The position numbers and the translations under genes are program-made. The notes under the pieces are model-generated. The model did not search any database and was not told the origin of the DNA. It was given only the letters and a program-made list of their open reading frames with translations. This document shows, piece by piece, positions 29,039-43,644 of a DNA stretch of 64,000 nt (positions are counted from its first letter, which is position 1; every line of letters begins with the position of its first letter). This DNA is from Antarctobacter albus (GTDB taxonomy: Bacteria; Pseudomonadota; Alphaproteobacteria; Rhodobacterales; Rhodobacteraceae): positions 124,001 through 188,000 of the forward strand of contig NZ_FMZI01000006.1 of assembly GCF_900101505.1 (NCBI RefSeq), written 5' to 3'.

Positions 29039-31417
29039 ATGAAAGACGACATCCTCGCACATCTGCGTTACTCGCTTGGCAAGGACGCCGGGCATGCCGC
29101 GATCTACGACTGGCGCATGGCGTTGTCGCTGACGCTGCGGGACCGGATGATGGATTCCTGGTTCCAGAGCACCAAGACCAGCTACGACCGCCATGCCAAG
29201 CGCGTCTACTACCTGTCGATGGAATTCCTGATCGGCCGCCTGGTCGAGGACGTGGCCGCCAACCTTGGCCTCGTCGAAGAGGCCCGCGCCGCGGTGGCCG
29301 GGCTGGGCCAGGACTATGACCTCCTGGTCAAGGATGAACCGGACGCGGCCCTGGGCAATGGCGGTCTGGGCCGGCTGGCCGCCTGCTTTATGGACAGTCT
29401 CGCCACGCTTGGCATTCCCGCGATGGGCTATGGCATCCGCTACGAACACGGGCTCTTCGAACAGGATTTCGTCGAGGGCCAGCAGATCGAAAAACCCGAA
29501 ACATGGCTGCAACAGCGCCACGCCTGGGAATTCGAACGCCCCGAGGTCAGCTACAAGGTCGGGTTCGGCGGCCATGTCCACCACCACGAGGGCAAGGCGC
29601 AATGGCATCCACATGAAACCGTGATCGCCACTGCCTTCGACACGCCCATCGTCGGCTGGCAGGGGCGTTGGGGAAACACGCTGCGCCTTTGGTCGGCCCG
29701 GCCGCAAAAGGAATTCGACCTGGCCAGCTTCAACCGGGGCGACTACCTCGCCGCCAGCCGGTCCGAGGCGCTGGCCCGCACGATCTGCCGCGTGCTCTAC
29801 CCGGACGACACCACCGAAAGCGGCAAGGAACTGCGCCTGAAGCAGGAGTATTTCTTTACGGCCGCGTCCATCAAGGACCTGCTGCGCCGGTTTTTCACCG
29901 ATCACGACGATATCCGCCAGCTTCCCGATGCTGCCGCGATCCAGCTGAACGACACGCACCCGGCCATCGCGGGGCCGGAACTGGTGCGCATCCTGGCCGA
30001 CGAACACGGGTTGGAGATGGCAGAAGCCATCGACCTCGCCCGCCGCTGCCTGGGCTACACCAACCACACCCTCTTGCCCGAGGCGCTGGAACGCTGGCCC
30101 GAATGGCTGCTGGGCCGCGTTTTGCCCCGCCACCTGGAAATCATCCGCGCCATAGAGTCCGGCCAGCAGGCGCAATATCCCGGCAGCCCGCGCATCCTGG
30201 ACCACGGCAACGTCAACATGGGCGAATTGGCCTTCATCATGGCGCACAAGGTCAACGGGGTCTCGGCGCTGCACACCGACCTGGTGAAATCGACAGTCTT
30301 TGCCGACCTGCACCGCATCCACCCGACCCGCATCGTGAACCAGACCAACGGCATCACGCCGCGCCGCTGGCTGCATGGCTGCAACCCGGCGCTGAGCGGC
30401 CTCATCACCCGGGAAATCGGCGAGGGTTGGGCGGCGGACCTGGAGCAACTGGGCGCTCTGCGGACCCGCACCGGCGACCCGGACTTCCTGCGCGCCTTCA
30501 TGGCTGCCAAGCGGACCAACAAGGAGCGCCTGTCGAACTGGGTGCAGGATCACTGCGGCATCGCCATCGACCCGGATGCGATGTTCGACGTCCAGATCAA
30601 GCGTATCCATGAATACAAGCGCCAGTTGATGAACATCCTCGAAACCATCGCGCTCTGGAACGAGATGCACGCCAGTCCGCAGGCGGGCTGGACGCCCCGG
30701 GTCAAGATCTTCGGCGGCAAGGCGGCGCCTGGTTATCACGTCGCCAAGGAGATCATCCGCCTGATCAACGACGTGGCCGCCGTGGTGAACAACGATCCGG
30801 TCACGAAGGATCTGCTGAAAATCGTCTATCCGCCCAACTACAACGTGACGATGGCCGAACTGCTGATCCCGGCGGCGGACCTGTCTGAGCAGATCTCGAC
30901 CGCCGGCAAGGAGGCCAGCGGCACCGGCAACATGAAATTCGCCCTGAACGGCGCTCTGACCATCGGCACGCTGGACGGCGCCAACGTGGAAATCCGCGAA
31001 CATGTGGGGGCGGAGAACTTCTTTCTTTTTGGCCTGACCGCCGAAGAGGTGATCGAACGGCGCAGCCACCACGGCTATGCCCGCGCCGCCATCGAACAAA
31101 GCCCGCGGATGCAGAAGGTGCTGGCCCAGATCGCCGAGGGGCGCTTCTCGCCGCAGGAACCGGGCCGCTATCACGGCCTGGTGGGCAACCTCTGGGACCA
31201 CGACCATTTCCTCGTGTCCTGCGATTTCGACAGCTATTTCGACACCCAGCGCCGCGCCGACGAGGCCTTCAAGCATCAGGCGACCTGGGCGGCAATGGCG
31301 CTGAGCAACACCGCCAGCGTCGGCTGGTTTTCCTCCGACAGAACGATCAGGGGTTACGCGCGTGACATCTGGAACGTGCATAGCGCCATTGACGGCCAAC
31401 TGGAGCAAAGCGCATGA
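29039..31417 (+). CDS. glgP: Glycogen/alpha-glucan phosphorylase
   Basis: A 792-aa cytoplasmic enzyme that releases glucose-1-phosphate from alpha-1,4-glucan ends. [12 protein letters not shown] and [21 protein letters not shown] belong to the N-terminal domain, [12 protein letters not shown] and [13 protein letters not shown] to the C-terminal domain. The pyridoxal-phosphate lysine is in [11 protein letters not shown] at about residue 633. Length is usual. The start at 29039 (MKDDIL) has AAGGACAGGA upstream. It is the first of seven genes; the next start overlaps its stop (ATGA). Allosteric insertions of eukaryotic enzymes are absent, as in other bacteria. Confidence 0.95.
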   Translation: MKDDILAHLRYSLGKDAGHAAIYDWRMALSLTLRDRMMDSWFQSTKTSYDRHAKRVYYLSMEFLIGRLVEDVAANLGLVEEARAAVAGLGQDYDLLVKDEPDAALGNGGLGRLAACFMDSLATLGIPAMGYGIRYEHGLFEQDFVEGQQIEKPETWLQQRHAWEFERPEVSYKVGFGGHVHHHEGKAQWHPHETVIATAFDTPIVGWQGRWGNTLRLWSARPQKEFDLASFNRGDYLAASRSEALARTICRVLYPDDTTESGKELRLKQEYFFTAASIKDLLRRFFTDHDDIRQLPDAAAIQLNDTHPAIAGPELVRILADEHGLEMAEAIDLARRCLGYTNHTLLPEALERWPEWLLGRVLPRHLEIIRAIESGQQAQYPGSPRILDHGNVNMGELAFIMAHKVNGVSALHTDLVKSTVFADLHRIHPTRIVNQTNGITPRRWLHGCNPALSGLITREIGEGWAADLEQLGALRTRTGDPDFLRAFMAAKRTNKERLSNWVQDHCGIAIDPDAMFDVQIKRIHEYKRQLMNILETIALWNEMHASPQAGWTPRVKIFGGKAAPGYHVAKEIIRLINDVAAVVNNDPVTKDLLKIVYPPNYNVTMAELLIPAADLSEQISTAGKEASGTGNMKFALNGALTIGTLDGANVEIREHVGAENFFLFGLTAEEVIERRSHHGYARAAIEQSPRMQKVLAQIAEGRFSPQEPGRYHGLVGNLWDHDHFLVSCDFDSYFDTQRRADEAFKHQATWAAMALSNTASVGWFSSDRTIRGYARDIWNVHSAIDGQLEQSA

Positions 31418-33624
31418 CAGCCCCTCTCGACCAACGCACCGCCCGAAACATCGTCGAGGGACGCCACGGCGACCCGTTCTCTGTTCTTGGCCAGCACACC
31501 CTGCCCGACGGCAGCCAATGCGTGCGGGTCTTTTACCCGAACGTCGACCGGGTCGAGGTGCTGGCGCGCGACAGCGGCATGTTGCTGGCGGTACTGGAGC
31601 CGGTCGAAGGCGCGCCCGGGATGTACGACGGCATCCTGCCGGGGATCGCCGGGCGATATGACTATCGCCTGCGTCTGTCGCGCGGCAACGACAACTGGGA
31701 AGAAGAAGACGCCTATGCCTTCGGCACCGTGCTGGGCGAGATCGACGAATACCTGCTGGGCGAGGGCACGCATGGCCAGCTCTGGCGCGCACTGGGGGCG
31801 CATCTGACAAGCTACGCCGGCACCTCGGGCGTACATTTCGCCGTCTGGGCGCCCAATGCCGCGCGCGTTTCGGTGGTGGGCAACTTCAACGAATGGGACG
31901 GACGCCGCCACGTCATGCGCCGCCGGGGCCCGACCGGTATCTGGGAGATCTTCGTGCCCGGCGTGGCAGAAGGCGCGCTCTACAAGTTCGAGCTGCTGGA
32001 CGCCAACGGGATGCTCCTGCCGCTCAAGGCCGATCCGGTGGGCTTTGGCGCCGAATTGCCGCCCAACACCGCCTCTGTCGTCCGCGACCTTGGACAGCAT
32101 TGGTGGATGGACAACGGCTGGATGGCGACACGCTGTCACAAGCACCGCATCGACCAGCCGATCTCGATCTACGAGGTGCACCTGGAAAGTTGGCGCCGCG
32201 TGCCCGAAGAGGACGGCCGCCCGCTGACCTACCGCGAACACGCCGAACACCTGGTGCGATACGCGGCAGACATGGGCTTTACCCATATCGAGCTGACGCC
32301 GATTTCCGAATATCCCTTCGGCGGCTCCTGGGGCTATCAGCCGGTGGGCCTTTACGCGCCCACCTCGCGCTTTGGCACGCCCGAGGATTTCCGGGCGCTG
32401 GTCGAGGCCGCGCATGGTGCGGGCCTTGGCCTGATCATCGACTGGGTGCCGGGCCATTTCCCCACCGACAGCCACGGGCTGGCGCGGTTCGACGGTTCGG
32501 CGCTGTATGAACATTCCGACCCCAAGGAAGGCTATCACCCGGACTGGAACACGCTGGTCTACAACTATGGCCGCACCGAGGTGGCGAATTTCCTGATCGC
32601 CAACGCCCGTTACTGGCTGGAGGAATTCCACATCGACGGGCTGCGCGTCGATGCGGTGGCCTCGATGCTGTATCGCGACTATTCCCGCAAGGACGGCGAA
32701 TGGATCCCCAACCAGCACGGCGGACGCGAAAACCTGGAAGCCATCGCCTTTCTGCGGCACATGAACGAACAGGTCTATGCCGCGCATCCGGACATCATGA
32801 CCTTGGCCGAGGAATCCACCGCCTTTCCGGGCGTCAGCGCGCCCACCGATACCGGCGGGCTGGGTTTTGGCTTCAAGTGGAACATGGGGTGGATGAACGA
32901 CACCCTGCGCTACATGGGCGAGGACCCGATCAACCGCAAATACCACCACGACAAGATGACCTTCGGGCTGCACTACGCCTTTTCGGAAAACTTCGTGCTG
33001 CCGCTCAGCCATGACGAGGTGGTGCATGGCAAGGGTTCGCTGCTGTCGCGGATGCCGGGCGACGACTGGCAGAAATTCGCGAACCTGCGGGCCTATTTCG
33101 GCTTCATGTACGGCCATCCCGGCAAGAAGCTGATGTTCATGGGCGGCGAATTCGGCCAGTGGGAGGAATGGAACCACAACCGCAGCCTTGACTGGCACCT
33201 GCTGGAACAGGAGCCGCACAAGGGGATGCAGCGGCTGGTCCGCGATCTCAACACGCTCTACCGGGGCACGCCGGCGCTCTACCAGCTGGACAGCAAGGCA
33301 GAGGGCTTTCGCTGGATCGACGGCGGCAACGCGGCGGAATCCATCTTTTCCTGGGTCCGCATGGGCGACGAGGGCGAGGGGCCGGTGCTGGTGGTGTCGA
33401 ACTTCACGCCGGTGACACGGCATGGCTACCGGATCGGCGTGCCGCTTTCAGGCCACTGGGACGAACGCCTGAACACCGACGCGCCGCTTTACGGCGGCAG
33501 CGGCCAGGGCAACCCAGGCGGGGTGACCGCAACGGCGGACTCCGCACATGGCTGCGCCTTTTCGATTGAAATCACCGTACCGCCGCTGGCGACGGTATTT
33601 TTTCAACTGTCCGGGGGGGAGTGA
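31414..33624 (+). CDS. glgB: 1,4-alpha-glucan branching enzyme
   Basis: A 736-aa GH13 enzyme that makes alpha-1,6 branches in glycogen. Order: N-terminal CBM48 modules ([23 protein letters not shown]), a TIM barrel with [10 protein letters not shown], and the catalytic nucleophile D413 in [17 protein letters not shown]. The acid E466 is in the AEEST block, 53 residues later as in E. coli Glg[16 protein letters not shown] and [12 protein letters not shown] complete the active site. It overlaps glgP by four bases. Confidence 0.96.
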   Translation: MTAPLDQRTARNIVEGRHGDPFSVLGQHTLPDGSQCVRVFYPNVDRVEVLARDSGMLLAVLEPVEGAPGMYDGILPGIAGRYDYRLRLSRGNDNWEEEDAYAFGTVLGEIDEYLLGEGTHGQLWRALGAHLTSYAGTSGVHFAVWAPNAARVSVVGNFNEWDGRRHVMRRRGPTGIWEIFVPGVAEGALYKFELLDANGMLLPLKADPVGFGAELPPNTASVVRDLGQHWWMDNGWMATRCHKHRIDQPISIYEVHLESWRRVPEEDGRPLTYREHAEHLVRYAADMGFTHIELTPISEYPFGGSWGYQPVGLYAPTSRFGTPEDFRALVEAAHGAGLGLIIDWVPGHFPTDSHGLARFDGSALYEHSDPKEGYHPDWNTLVYNYGRTEVANFLIANARYWLEEFHIDGLRVDAVASMLYRDYSRKDGEWIPNQHGGRENLEAIAFLRHMNEQVYAAHPDIMTLAEESTAFPGVSAPTDTGGLGFGFKWNMGWMNDTLRYMGEDPINRKYHHDKMTFGLHYAFSENFVLPLSHDEVVHGKGSLLSRMPGDDWQKFANLRAYFGFMYGHPGKKLMFMGGEFGQWEEWNHNRSLDWHLLEQEPHKGMQRLVRDLNTLYRGTPALYQLDSKAEGFRWIDGGNAAESIFSWVRMGDEGEGPVLVVSNFTPVTRHGYRIGVPLSGHWDERLNTDAPLYGGSGQGNPGGVTATADSAHGCAFSIEITVPPLATVFFQLSGGE

Positions 33625-33653
33625 CCGGACGCCAGATAACGGGGGAGGACCAC

Positions 33654-34910
33654 ATGGAATACGACAGGTTCAGACTGGCCCAGCAGACGATGGCCTATGT
33701 CCTGGCAGGCGGGCGCGGATCGCGCCTGAAGGAGATGACCGACATCCGAGCCAAACCCGCGGTCTATTTCGGCGGCAAGACAAGGATCATCGACTTTGCC
33801 CTGTCGAACGCGGTCAATTCCGGCATCCGCCGCATCGGCGTCGCAACCCAGTACAAGGCGCACAGCCTGATCCGCCACCTTCAGCGCGGCTGGTCCTTTT
33901 TCCGGGCCGAACGCAACGAGGGATTGGATATTCTCCCGGCCTCACAGCAACTGAACGAGGAAAACTGGTACAAGGGCACCGCCGACGCGGTCACGCAAAA
34001 CATCTCGATCATCAAGGGATACGAGCCCAAGTACATCCTGATCCTGGCCGGGGATCACATCTACAAGCAGGATTACTCCTACATGATCGAACAGCATGTG
34101 GAATCCGGCGCCAAGGTGACGGTCGGCTGTATCGAGGTGCCCCGCGAAGAGGCCAAGGGCTTTGGCGTCATGGCGGTGGACGAGAACGACAAGATCCTGG
34201 AGTTTGTCGAGAAACCCGCAGATCCGCCCACCATGCCGAACGATCCGACACGATCGCTGGCCTCGATGGGGATCTATGTCTTCGAGACGGATTTCCTGTG
34301 CGAGCTGCTGGAGGCGGACGCACGCGACCCCAACTCCAGCCATGATTTCGGCAAGGACATCATCCCCGGGCTGGTGGCCTCTGGCGATGCCGTCGCCCAT
34401 CCCTTTGGCCGCTCCTGCGTCATGTCGGGGCTCGAACGCAAACCCTACTGGCGCGATGTCGGCACGCTGGATGCCTACTGGCAGGCCAATATCGACATGA
34501 CCGACTTTGAACCGGAACTGGACATCTACGCCACCGACTGGCCGATCTGGACCTACTCCGAGCTGACGGCCCCCGCCAAGTTCATCCACAACGAGGAAGG
34601 CCGGCGCGGTCAGGCCGTGTCCTCGATGGTCTCGGGCGGCTGCATCATCTCGGGCTCGTCGCTCTATCGCTGCCTGTTGTTCACCGGGGTCAAGACGCAT
34701 TCCTATTCACAGATGGAAGGCGTCGTCGCCCTGCCCTATTCCGAGGTCGGACGGCGGGCACATATCAAGAACGCGATCATCGACCGTGGCGTGAAAATCC
34801 CGCCGGGTTTGGTCGTGGGCGAAGACCCCGAGCTTGACGCCAAGCGATTCCGGCGGACCGAAAACGGCATCTGCCTCATCACCCGCAAGATGATCGAGGA
34901 ACTGGAGTGA
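33654..34910 (+). CDS. glgC: Glucose-1-phosphate adenylyltransferase (ADP-glucose pyrophosphorylase)
   Basis: A 418-aa enzyme that makes ADP-glucose from glucose-1-P and ATP, the committed and usually allosterically controlled step. The N-terminal nucleotide-binding loop is [36 protein letters not shown] and [12 protein letters not shown] are core motifs, and a C-terminal left-handed beta helix ends in [18 protein letters not shown]. Start at 33654 with GGGGGAGG 5 bases away. Fructose-6-P is a known activator for many proteobacterial forms, which is of interest given the fructose-type importer upstream. Confidence 0.96.
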   Translation: MEYDRFRLAQQTMAYVLAGGRGSRLKEMTDIRAKPAVYFGGKTRIIDFALSNAVNSGIRRIGVATQYKAHSLIRHLQRGWSFFRAERNEGLDILPASQQLNEENWYKGTADAVTQNISIIKGYEPKYILILAGDHIYKQDYSYMIEQHVESGAKVTVGCIEVPREEAKGFGVMAVDENDKILEFVEKPADPPTMPNDPTRSLASMGIYVFETDFLCELLEADARDPNSSHDFGKDIIPGLVASGDAVAHPFGRSCVMSGLERKPYWRDVGTLDAYWQANIDMTDFEPELDIYATDWPIWTYSELTAPAKFIHNEEGRRGQAVSSMVSGGCIISGSSLYRCLLFTGVKTHSYSQMEGVVALPYSEVGRRAHIKNAIIDRGVKIPPGLVVGEDPELDAKRFRRTENGICLITRKMIEELE

Positions 34911-34914
34911 TCGC

Positions 34915-36351
34915 ATGAAGGTGCTGATGGTCGCCTCGGAATGTGCGCCCTTCGTCAAGACCGGGGGGCTGGCGGACGTGGCGGGCGCGCTGCCCGGTGC
35001 GCTGGCGCCGCTGGGGGTCGAGGTCAAGACCGTCCTGCCCGCCTACCCGGCGCTGTTTCCCCTGCTGGCCAAGGGCAAGGAAGTGGCCAGCTTTGGCGAC
35101 CTGCCCGGCGGCACCGGACGACTGGTCGAGGTTCAGGCCGAGGGGCTTACACTGCTGCTGCTGGACGCGCCGCAGCTTTTCGACCGGCCCGGCGCTCCCT
35201 ACACCGGCGCCGATGGCAAGGACTGGCCCGACAATCACCGCCGCTTCGGTGCACTGGCGCAGGCGGCGGCACGGATCAGTTTCGACGGGCTTGACGGCTG
35301 GGTGCCGGACGTGCTGCACGCGCATGACTGGCAAGCGGGGCTGGCGCCGGTCTACCTGAAACAGGACGGACGCACGCCGCCCAAATCGGTCATCACGATC
35401 CACAACATCGCCTTCCAGGGCCGGTTCGGCCCGCATGTCATGGGCGATCTGCAGTTGCGCAGCGACTGGTTCCACCCCGGCGGGCTGGAATATTACGGCG
35501 ATGTCAGCTTTCTCAAGGCGGGGCTGGTCTATGCCGATCACATCACCACCGTCAGCCCAACCTACGCGCGCGAGATCCTGACCCCGCAATTCGGCATGGG
35601 GCTGGACGGGGTGTTGGCAGGCCGGGCCTCGGACCTGACCGGCATCCTGAACGGCATCGACCTGGAGGCCTGGAACCCCAAGAGCGACCCGGCCCTGACC
35701 GCGACCTATGGGTTGAAACGACTGGGCGCCAAGACCAAGAACCGCGCCACCCTGGCCGAGCGGCTGGGGCTGGACCCCGACCATGACGGCCCGCTTTTTT
35801 GCGTCATCAGCCGCCTGACCCTGCAAAAGGGACTGGACGCGTTGGCCGGCGCCCTGCCTGCGCTGGTCGCCGGCGGCGGCCAACTGGCGCTGCTCGGCTC
35901 GGGCGAGCCAGAGCTGGAGCAGGCCTTTCGCGACGCCGCCGCGCGCTTCCCCGGAAAGGTTGGGGTCGAGATCGGCTATGACGAGGCGCTGTCGCACCTG
36001 ATGCAAGGGGGATCGGATGCGATCCTGATCCCCTCGCGGTTCGAACCCTGCGGCCTGACCCAGCTGTACGGGCTGCGCTACGGTACCTTGCCGGTGGTGG
36101 CGCGGACCGGCGGGCTGGCCGACACGGTGATCGATGCCAACCACGCGGCGCTGGCGGCGGGCGTGGCCACCGGCTTTGTGTTCGACGATGTCTCTGTCGC
36201 CGGGATCGAGGGCGTGATTGCCCGCGCCATCGCCGCCCATGCCAACCGGGACCTGTGGAAACAGATGCAGGCGGCGGCCATGCGTCAGCCCGTTGGCTGG
36301 GAAAGCTCGGCCCGCGACTATGTCCAGATGTACGAGACGCTCTGCGCATGA
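34915..36351 (+). CDS. glgA: Glycogen synthase (ADP-glucose)
   Basis: A 478-aa GT5 glycosyltransferase that extends glycogen from ADP-glucose. The substrate loop KTGGLADV is at residues 15-22. HAHDWQAGLAPVYLK and the C-terminal IPSRFEPCGLTQLYGLRYGTLPVVARTGGL site are typical. The gene starts four bases after glgC and overlaps glgX by four. Confidence 0.96.
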   Translation: MKVLMVASECAPFVKTGGLADVAGALPGALAPLGVEVKTVLPAYPALFPLLAKGKEVASFGDLPGGTGRLVEVQAEGLTLLLLDAPQLFDRPGAPYTGADGKDWPDNHRRFGALAQAAARISFDGLDGWVPDVLHAHDWQAGLAPVYLKQDGRTPPKSVITIHNIAFQGRFGPHVMGDLQLRSDWFHPGGLEYYGDVSFLKAGLVYADHITTVSPTYAREILTPQFGMGLDGVLAGRASDLTGILNGIDLEAWNPKSDPALTATYGLKRLGAKTKNRATLAERLGLDPDHDGPLFCVISRLTLQKGLDALAGALPALVAGGGQLALLGSGEPELEQAFRDAAARFPGKVGVEIGYDEALSHLMQGGSDAILIPSRFEPCGLTQLYGLRYGTLPVVARTGGLADTVIDANHAALAAGVATGFVFDDVSVAGIEGVIARAIAAHANRDLWKQMQAAAMRQPVGWESSARDYVQMYETLCA

Positions 36352-38446
36352 CCGAACCCGGGGGCGGCACATATGGGATCGGCGCAGGCCGGCCAAACCG
36401 GCTGGGCGCCGTCTTTGACGGAGAAGGCACCAATTTCGCGCTCTTCTCGGATCATGCCCAGCGGGTCGACCTGTGCCTCTTCTCGCCCGATGGCAAAACC
36501 GAGCAGCAACGCCTTTCGCTGCCCGAACGGCGCGGCGCGGTCTGGCACGGGTATGTCCCGGGGCTGAAGCCCGGAGCGCTTTACGGCTATCGTGTCCACG
36601 GTCCCTTTGCCCCCGAGCGCGGCCACCGCTTCAACGCCAACAAGCTGCTGGTCGATCCCTACACCCGCGCCCTGCACGGCGGGTTCAGCACCCATCCCGC
36701 GACCTTCGGCTACAGCCCCGGGTCGGCGGATGGCGATCTGTCGTTCAGCTCGTCCGACAGCGCAGCCCATACACCCAAATCCGTGGTCTGGGACCCCGCC
36801 GACTATCCCACCGGCACCAGGGGACTGCGGCGCGGATGGTCCAACACGGTCATTTACGAAACCCACGTCCGGGGCAGCACAATGCGCCACCCGGACGTGC
36901 CCGAGGCGCTGCGCGGCACGGTCGAGGGGCTGGCCTCGGACGCGATGCTGGACCATCTGACCCGGTTGGGCATCACCACGGTCGAACTGCTGCCGGTGCA
37001 GGCGATCCGGTCGGAAAACGCGCTGACCGGGCGCGGGCTGGTCAATTACTGGGGCTACAACACCGCCGGGTTCTTTGTCCCGGAACCGCGCTACCTTGGC
37101 CCTGCGGGGGTGGCAGGCTTCCGCCGGATGGTCGACAGGTTCCACGCGGCGGGGATCGAGGTGATCCTTGACGTGGTCTACAACCACTCGGCCGAGGGCG
37201 ACCACCTTGGCCCGACCTTCTCTTTTCGTGGGCTCGACAATGCCTCCTACTATCGCCTCGTCGAGGGGCAGCCCCGGTTCTACGTCAACGACACCGGCAC
37301 CGGGAACACGCTGAACACCGACCATCCCTTTGTCCTGCGCATGATCCTCGACAGCCTGCGCTTCTGGGTGGACTGTATGGGCGTCGACGGGTTCCGCTTT
37401 GACCTGGCCACCACCTTGGGGCGCGAGCGGCAGGGGTTCGACCGGCACGGCGGCTTCATGGATGCGCTCAGGCAGGACCCGCTGCTGGCCGAGGTCAAGC
37501 TGATCGCCGAACCCTGGGATCTGGGACACGGCGGCTATCGGCTGGGCCAGTTCCCGCCCGAGTTCGCTGAATGGAACGACCGCTTTCGCGACACGGTACG
37601 GCGCTTCTGGCGCGGCGACGGGCATGCGGCGCAGGATCTTGGCTCGGCACTTTTGGGCACGGCGGACCTGTTCGACACGCGCGGGCGCCGCGCCTGGGCC
37701 TCTGTCAACTTTGCCGCAGCCCACGACGGGTTCACGCTGGCCGATGTCACCGCCTATTCGAAACGCCACAACCAGGCCAATGGCGAGGGCAACCGCGACG
37801 GCCACCATGCCAACCATTCGGACAACCTGGGCGAGGAAGGCGAGACCAAGGACGCGACGATCCTGTCCGCTCGTCGCCAGCGGGTGCGCAACATGCTGGC
37901 CACGGTTCTGTTGTCTCAGGGCACGCCCATGATCCTTGCGGGCGACGAGGGCGGCCATTCGCAAGGCGGCAACAACAACGCCTATTGCCAGGACAATGAA
38001 ACCAGCTGGCTGGACTGGGCGACGATGGACAAGGACCTGGTCGATTTCACCGCCGCGCTGATCGCTTTCCGCAAGGCGCATGGCGTGCTGCGGCAGGGCC
38101 GGTTCCTGCACGGGGTTCAGCGCGCGGACGGCAAGCCGGACGTGGAATGGCGTGGCTTTGACGGCAGCGCGCTCAACTGGCGCGATCCGGGGCTGTCCTC
38201 GCTCTGCCTGCTGCTGCGCGGCTGTGCCGAAAGCCCGTCGGGCTGCGCCGACACCGAGGAAATCCTGCTGGCCTTCAACCGCGAGGGCAGCGATCAGGTC
38301 CTTGAACTGCCCCCGCCCGCAGGCACATGGCGGCGCGAGATCGACAGCTCGGCGCCGCGCCAGCACCCGCAGGACATCACAGAGGCGACCGTCACCGTCG
38401 CCGCATTCAGCGTCGCGGGCTTTGTCCGCCACCCGGAGAAGACGAC

Positions 38447-38450
<4 letters not shown>
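36348..38450 (+). CDS. glgX: Glycogen debranching enzyme
   Basis: A 700-aa GH13 isoamylase-type enzyme that cuts alpha-1,6 branches of phosphorylase-limited glycogen. The CBM48-type N-terminus reads RLGAVFDGEGTNFALFSDHA. Catalytic regions are VVYNHSAEGDHLGPT, GVDGFRFDLATTLGR (nucleophile Asp), LIAEPWDLG (acid Glu) and NFAAAHDGFTLADVTAY. The start at 36348 overlaps the glgA stop as ATGA; the in-frame sequence before it lies inside glgA. Confidence 0.95.
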
Positions 38451-42069
<3,619 letters not shown>

Positions 42070-42103
42070 CCCGCCCAAACCGGGCTTGCACACTCCATGC
42101 AAG

Positions 42104-42128
42104 GCCCTGCGCATGAGATGCGCAGGGC
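42104..42128. terminator. Hairpin between pgm and the lectin-pore protein gene
   Basis: A perfect 11-bp stem GCCCTGCGCAT/ATGCGCAGGGC with loop GAG. It is 35 bases after pgm and 36 bases after the end of the convergent gene. There is no strong T-run, but it is the only candidate to end both transcripts. Confidence 0.55.
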
Positions 42129-42163
42129 GCGGTGCCGCGGCCAGGTCCGCTGAGAACCCTAGT

Positions 42164-43297
42164 TCAATTCTGCACGTTCGTTGGGCAGACGTTGACGTAG
42201 CGTTCCGTGATATTCACCGTCGATGCCAGCACCCCGGTATAGGTTCCGGACACAGGCCACGACAGTTTCTTTTGATCTCTGTAGACCAGTTCCATCGTAC
42301 CCTTGTAAGGCAAGTCCAGATTGGCCTCGTAGTAGCTTGGGACAACCAGCACGTTCAAAAGCGGCTCACCGTTCTCATCCACTTCGGTGAAGGAATCGAG
42401 ACGGCCTGCTGCCTTGAAATCTTCATAGGTCGAGGCCGGGAACTTTTTCGTCATCTCGGCGACCAGGGTTCTTTCGTTATTGTCTTGCCATTCATGGCCC
42501 AGCCCGAAGCTCGCTTCGGCAGATACTTCGAATCCGGTTTCGCCTACGGACGGCACGCCAGCCTTGCCCGAGTACTTGAAGCCCAACTTGAGGCCAACCC
42601 GCCAATCCCACTTTGAGATATCAACATGCTTTCGCGTTTCTGAAAGCTTTACCGTGGTTTCCTCGTTCCGGCGCACCGGCACACAGACCGGCGTCATGTT
42701 CTTCAGTTTGGGTCGCGCGTCTTTGAGTGTGGGATAGGTGTCGACGTTCAAGTTGATCCTTTCCGGTTCGCGGATGAATGCCAAGCCGAAACTGTCGATC
42801 TCGGTCCCGGAACGCACCCAGACGCCCACGGGATAGCCAGTGCCTACATTGGCGTCGGCCTTGCCATCCGCGATCCCCGCGGTCACCCCTAGACTTACCT
42901 TCCTGTCCATACTGGTCTGGAACACGATCTGCTTAACGCGACGCGGGTTCTGATTTGGATAGACTGTCAGCCCCGTGATCAATTCATTCGGATCGAACAG
43001 GATCTGCTGTGTCGCAAAGCCGTTTGTCGAGCCGTAAGACTTTTCTTGTGTTGTATTGAAAACGCCGTCGGCGTCCTGCTTTGACCACCTGACTTTCAAA
43101 CCCGTCACGTACCCGTGACGCAGCCACAGTTGAATTTCCGAAACGCGGCTACCGTCGCACATCACGTCGAAATGCGGATTTCCGCCGCTGCCGCCCGCGA
43201 CGGCCTTTTTTTCAAGGAACCATTCATCGCAGGCCTGCGACACGGTTGCTGCAAGACACATGAAACAGGCAAGAAACAGATAGCGGAGATGAAACAT
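42164..43297 (-). CDS. Secreted jacalin-lectin plus aerolysin-type pore-forming protein
   Basis: A 377-aa protein with a signal peptide cleaved after SQA (residue 22). Residues ~33-176 read as a jacalin-type beta-prism: an N-terminal GGSGG, regular strands (EIQLWLRHGYVTGLKVRWS; ITGLTVYPN; KQIVFQTSM) and a closing GVWVRSGTEIDSFGLAFI with the GxxxD sugar-binding loop at 164-168. Residues ~203-372 read as an aerolysin-type module: a Thr/Ser-rich strand, DWRVGLKLGFKYSG-AGVPSVGETGFEVSAEASFGLGHEW (candidate pre-stem hairpin), NVLVVPSYYEANLDLPYKGTMELVY, and WPVSGTYTGVLASTVNITE. The domain order matches fish natterin/Dln1. Four cysteines (23, 47, 205, 371) may pair. GC is about 52-53% in sampled lines against about 65% around it. 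AGGAG is well spaced from the start. No immunity or partner gene is visible. Assignment is by motif reading only. Confidence 0.75.
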   Translation of the reverse strand: MFHLRYLFLACFMCLAATVSQACDEWFLEKKAVAGGSGGNPHFDVMCDGSRVSEIQLWLRHGYVTGLKVRWSKQDADGVFNTTQEKSYGSTNGFATQQILFDPNELITGLTVYPNQNPRRVKQIVFQTSMDRKVSLGVTAGIADGKADANVGTGYPVGVWVRSGTEIDSFGLAFIREPERINLNVDTYPTLKDARPKLKNMTPVCVPVRRNEETTVKLSETRKHVDISKWDWRVGLKLGFKYSGKAGVPSVGETGFEVSAEASFGLGHEWQDNNERTLVAEMTKKFPASTYEDFKAAGRLDSFTEVDENGEPLLNVLVVPSYYEANLDLPYKGTMELVYRDQKKLSWPVSGTYTGVLASTVNITERYVNVCPTNVQN

Positions 43298-43331
43298 CTT
43301 GGCGGCTCCTAATCCGGATAATTACCAAGAA

Positions 43332-43360
43332 ATTGTGCTTTCCGCGTATGGCCATTACAA
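43332..43360 (-). promoter_or_regulatory. Candidate promoter of the lectin-pore protein gene
   Basis: Read on the minus strand: TTGTAA (43360-43355), 17 bases, CACAAT (43337-43332), about 35 bases before the start codon. Moderate match to sigma-70. Confidence 0.4.
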
Positions 43361-43515
43361 CCTTGACACGCAACTATTTCTGTGGAGTATCGCTCGACTG
43401 GTGACCTTGGGCATTCAGGACGCCCAACTCTGGCACGACCGCCTTGGCGACATCCCAATTCCTCGCGGTGTTAGAGTGTGCGGATCGTGGTCAGCCTTGA
43501 CCCTACCGAATCTGC

Positions 43516-43544
43516 TTGCGTCCGCCCCCATGCTCGCCTATATG
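43516..43544 (+). promoter_or_regulatory. Candidate promoter of the rimP-nusA-infB operon
   Basis: TTGCGT (43516-43521), exactly 17 bases, TATATG (43539-43544). Transcription would begin near 43551 and produce a leader of about 95 bases that contains the terminator hairpin described next. Confidence 0.5.
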
Positions 43545-43597
43545 CGCCTCAACAGCGGCGCGCCGAGGTTCAGCCCCGGCGCCCATCGTTCTTTCGC

Positions 43598-43622
43598 AAA
43601 CGGGCCGCTGGCCCGTTTTTTT
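43598..43622 (+). terminator. Intrinsic terminator in the rimP leader (possible attenuator)
   Basis: A perfect 9-bp stem AAACGGGCC/GGCCCGTTT with loop GCT and a run of seven T, only 22 bases before the rimP start. No plus-strand gene lies just upstream, so it either ends a short leader RNA or attenuates the operon. I recall an Rfam family named rimP leader; whether this sequence belongs to it was not tested. Confidence 0.7.
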
Positions 43623-43644
43623 GTGCCCGAAAGGCAAGTGACCA

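Noticed and set aside
28301-31810. A 1169-codon open frame antisense to glgP and frcA
   Set aside because: Shadow frame; it crosses the end of frcA, the terminator and glgP, and has no ribosome binding site or family match.
42104-42128. Attachment site or repeat border of the low-GC insert
   Set aside because: The hairpin is not repeated at the other side of the insert near 43500, and no integrase is present.
42164-43297. Reading the low-GC gene product as a lipoprotein
   Set aside because: There is a cysteine right after the predicted cleavage site, but the preceding SQA does not make a lipobox (no Leu/Val at -3). A soluble secreted product is more likely.
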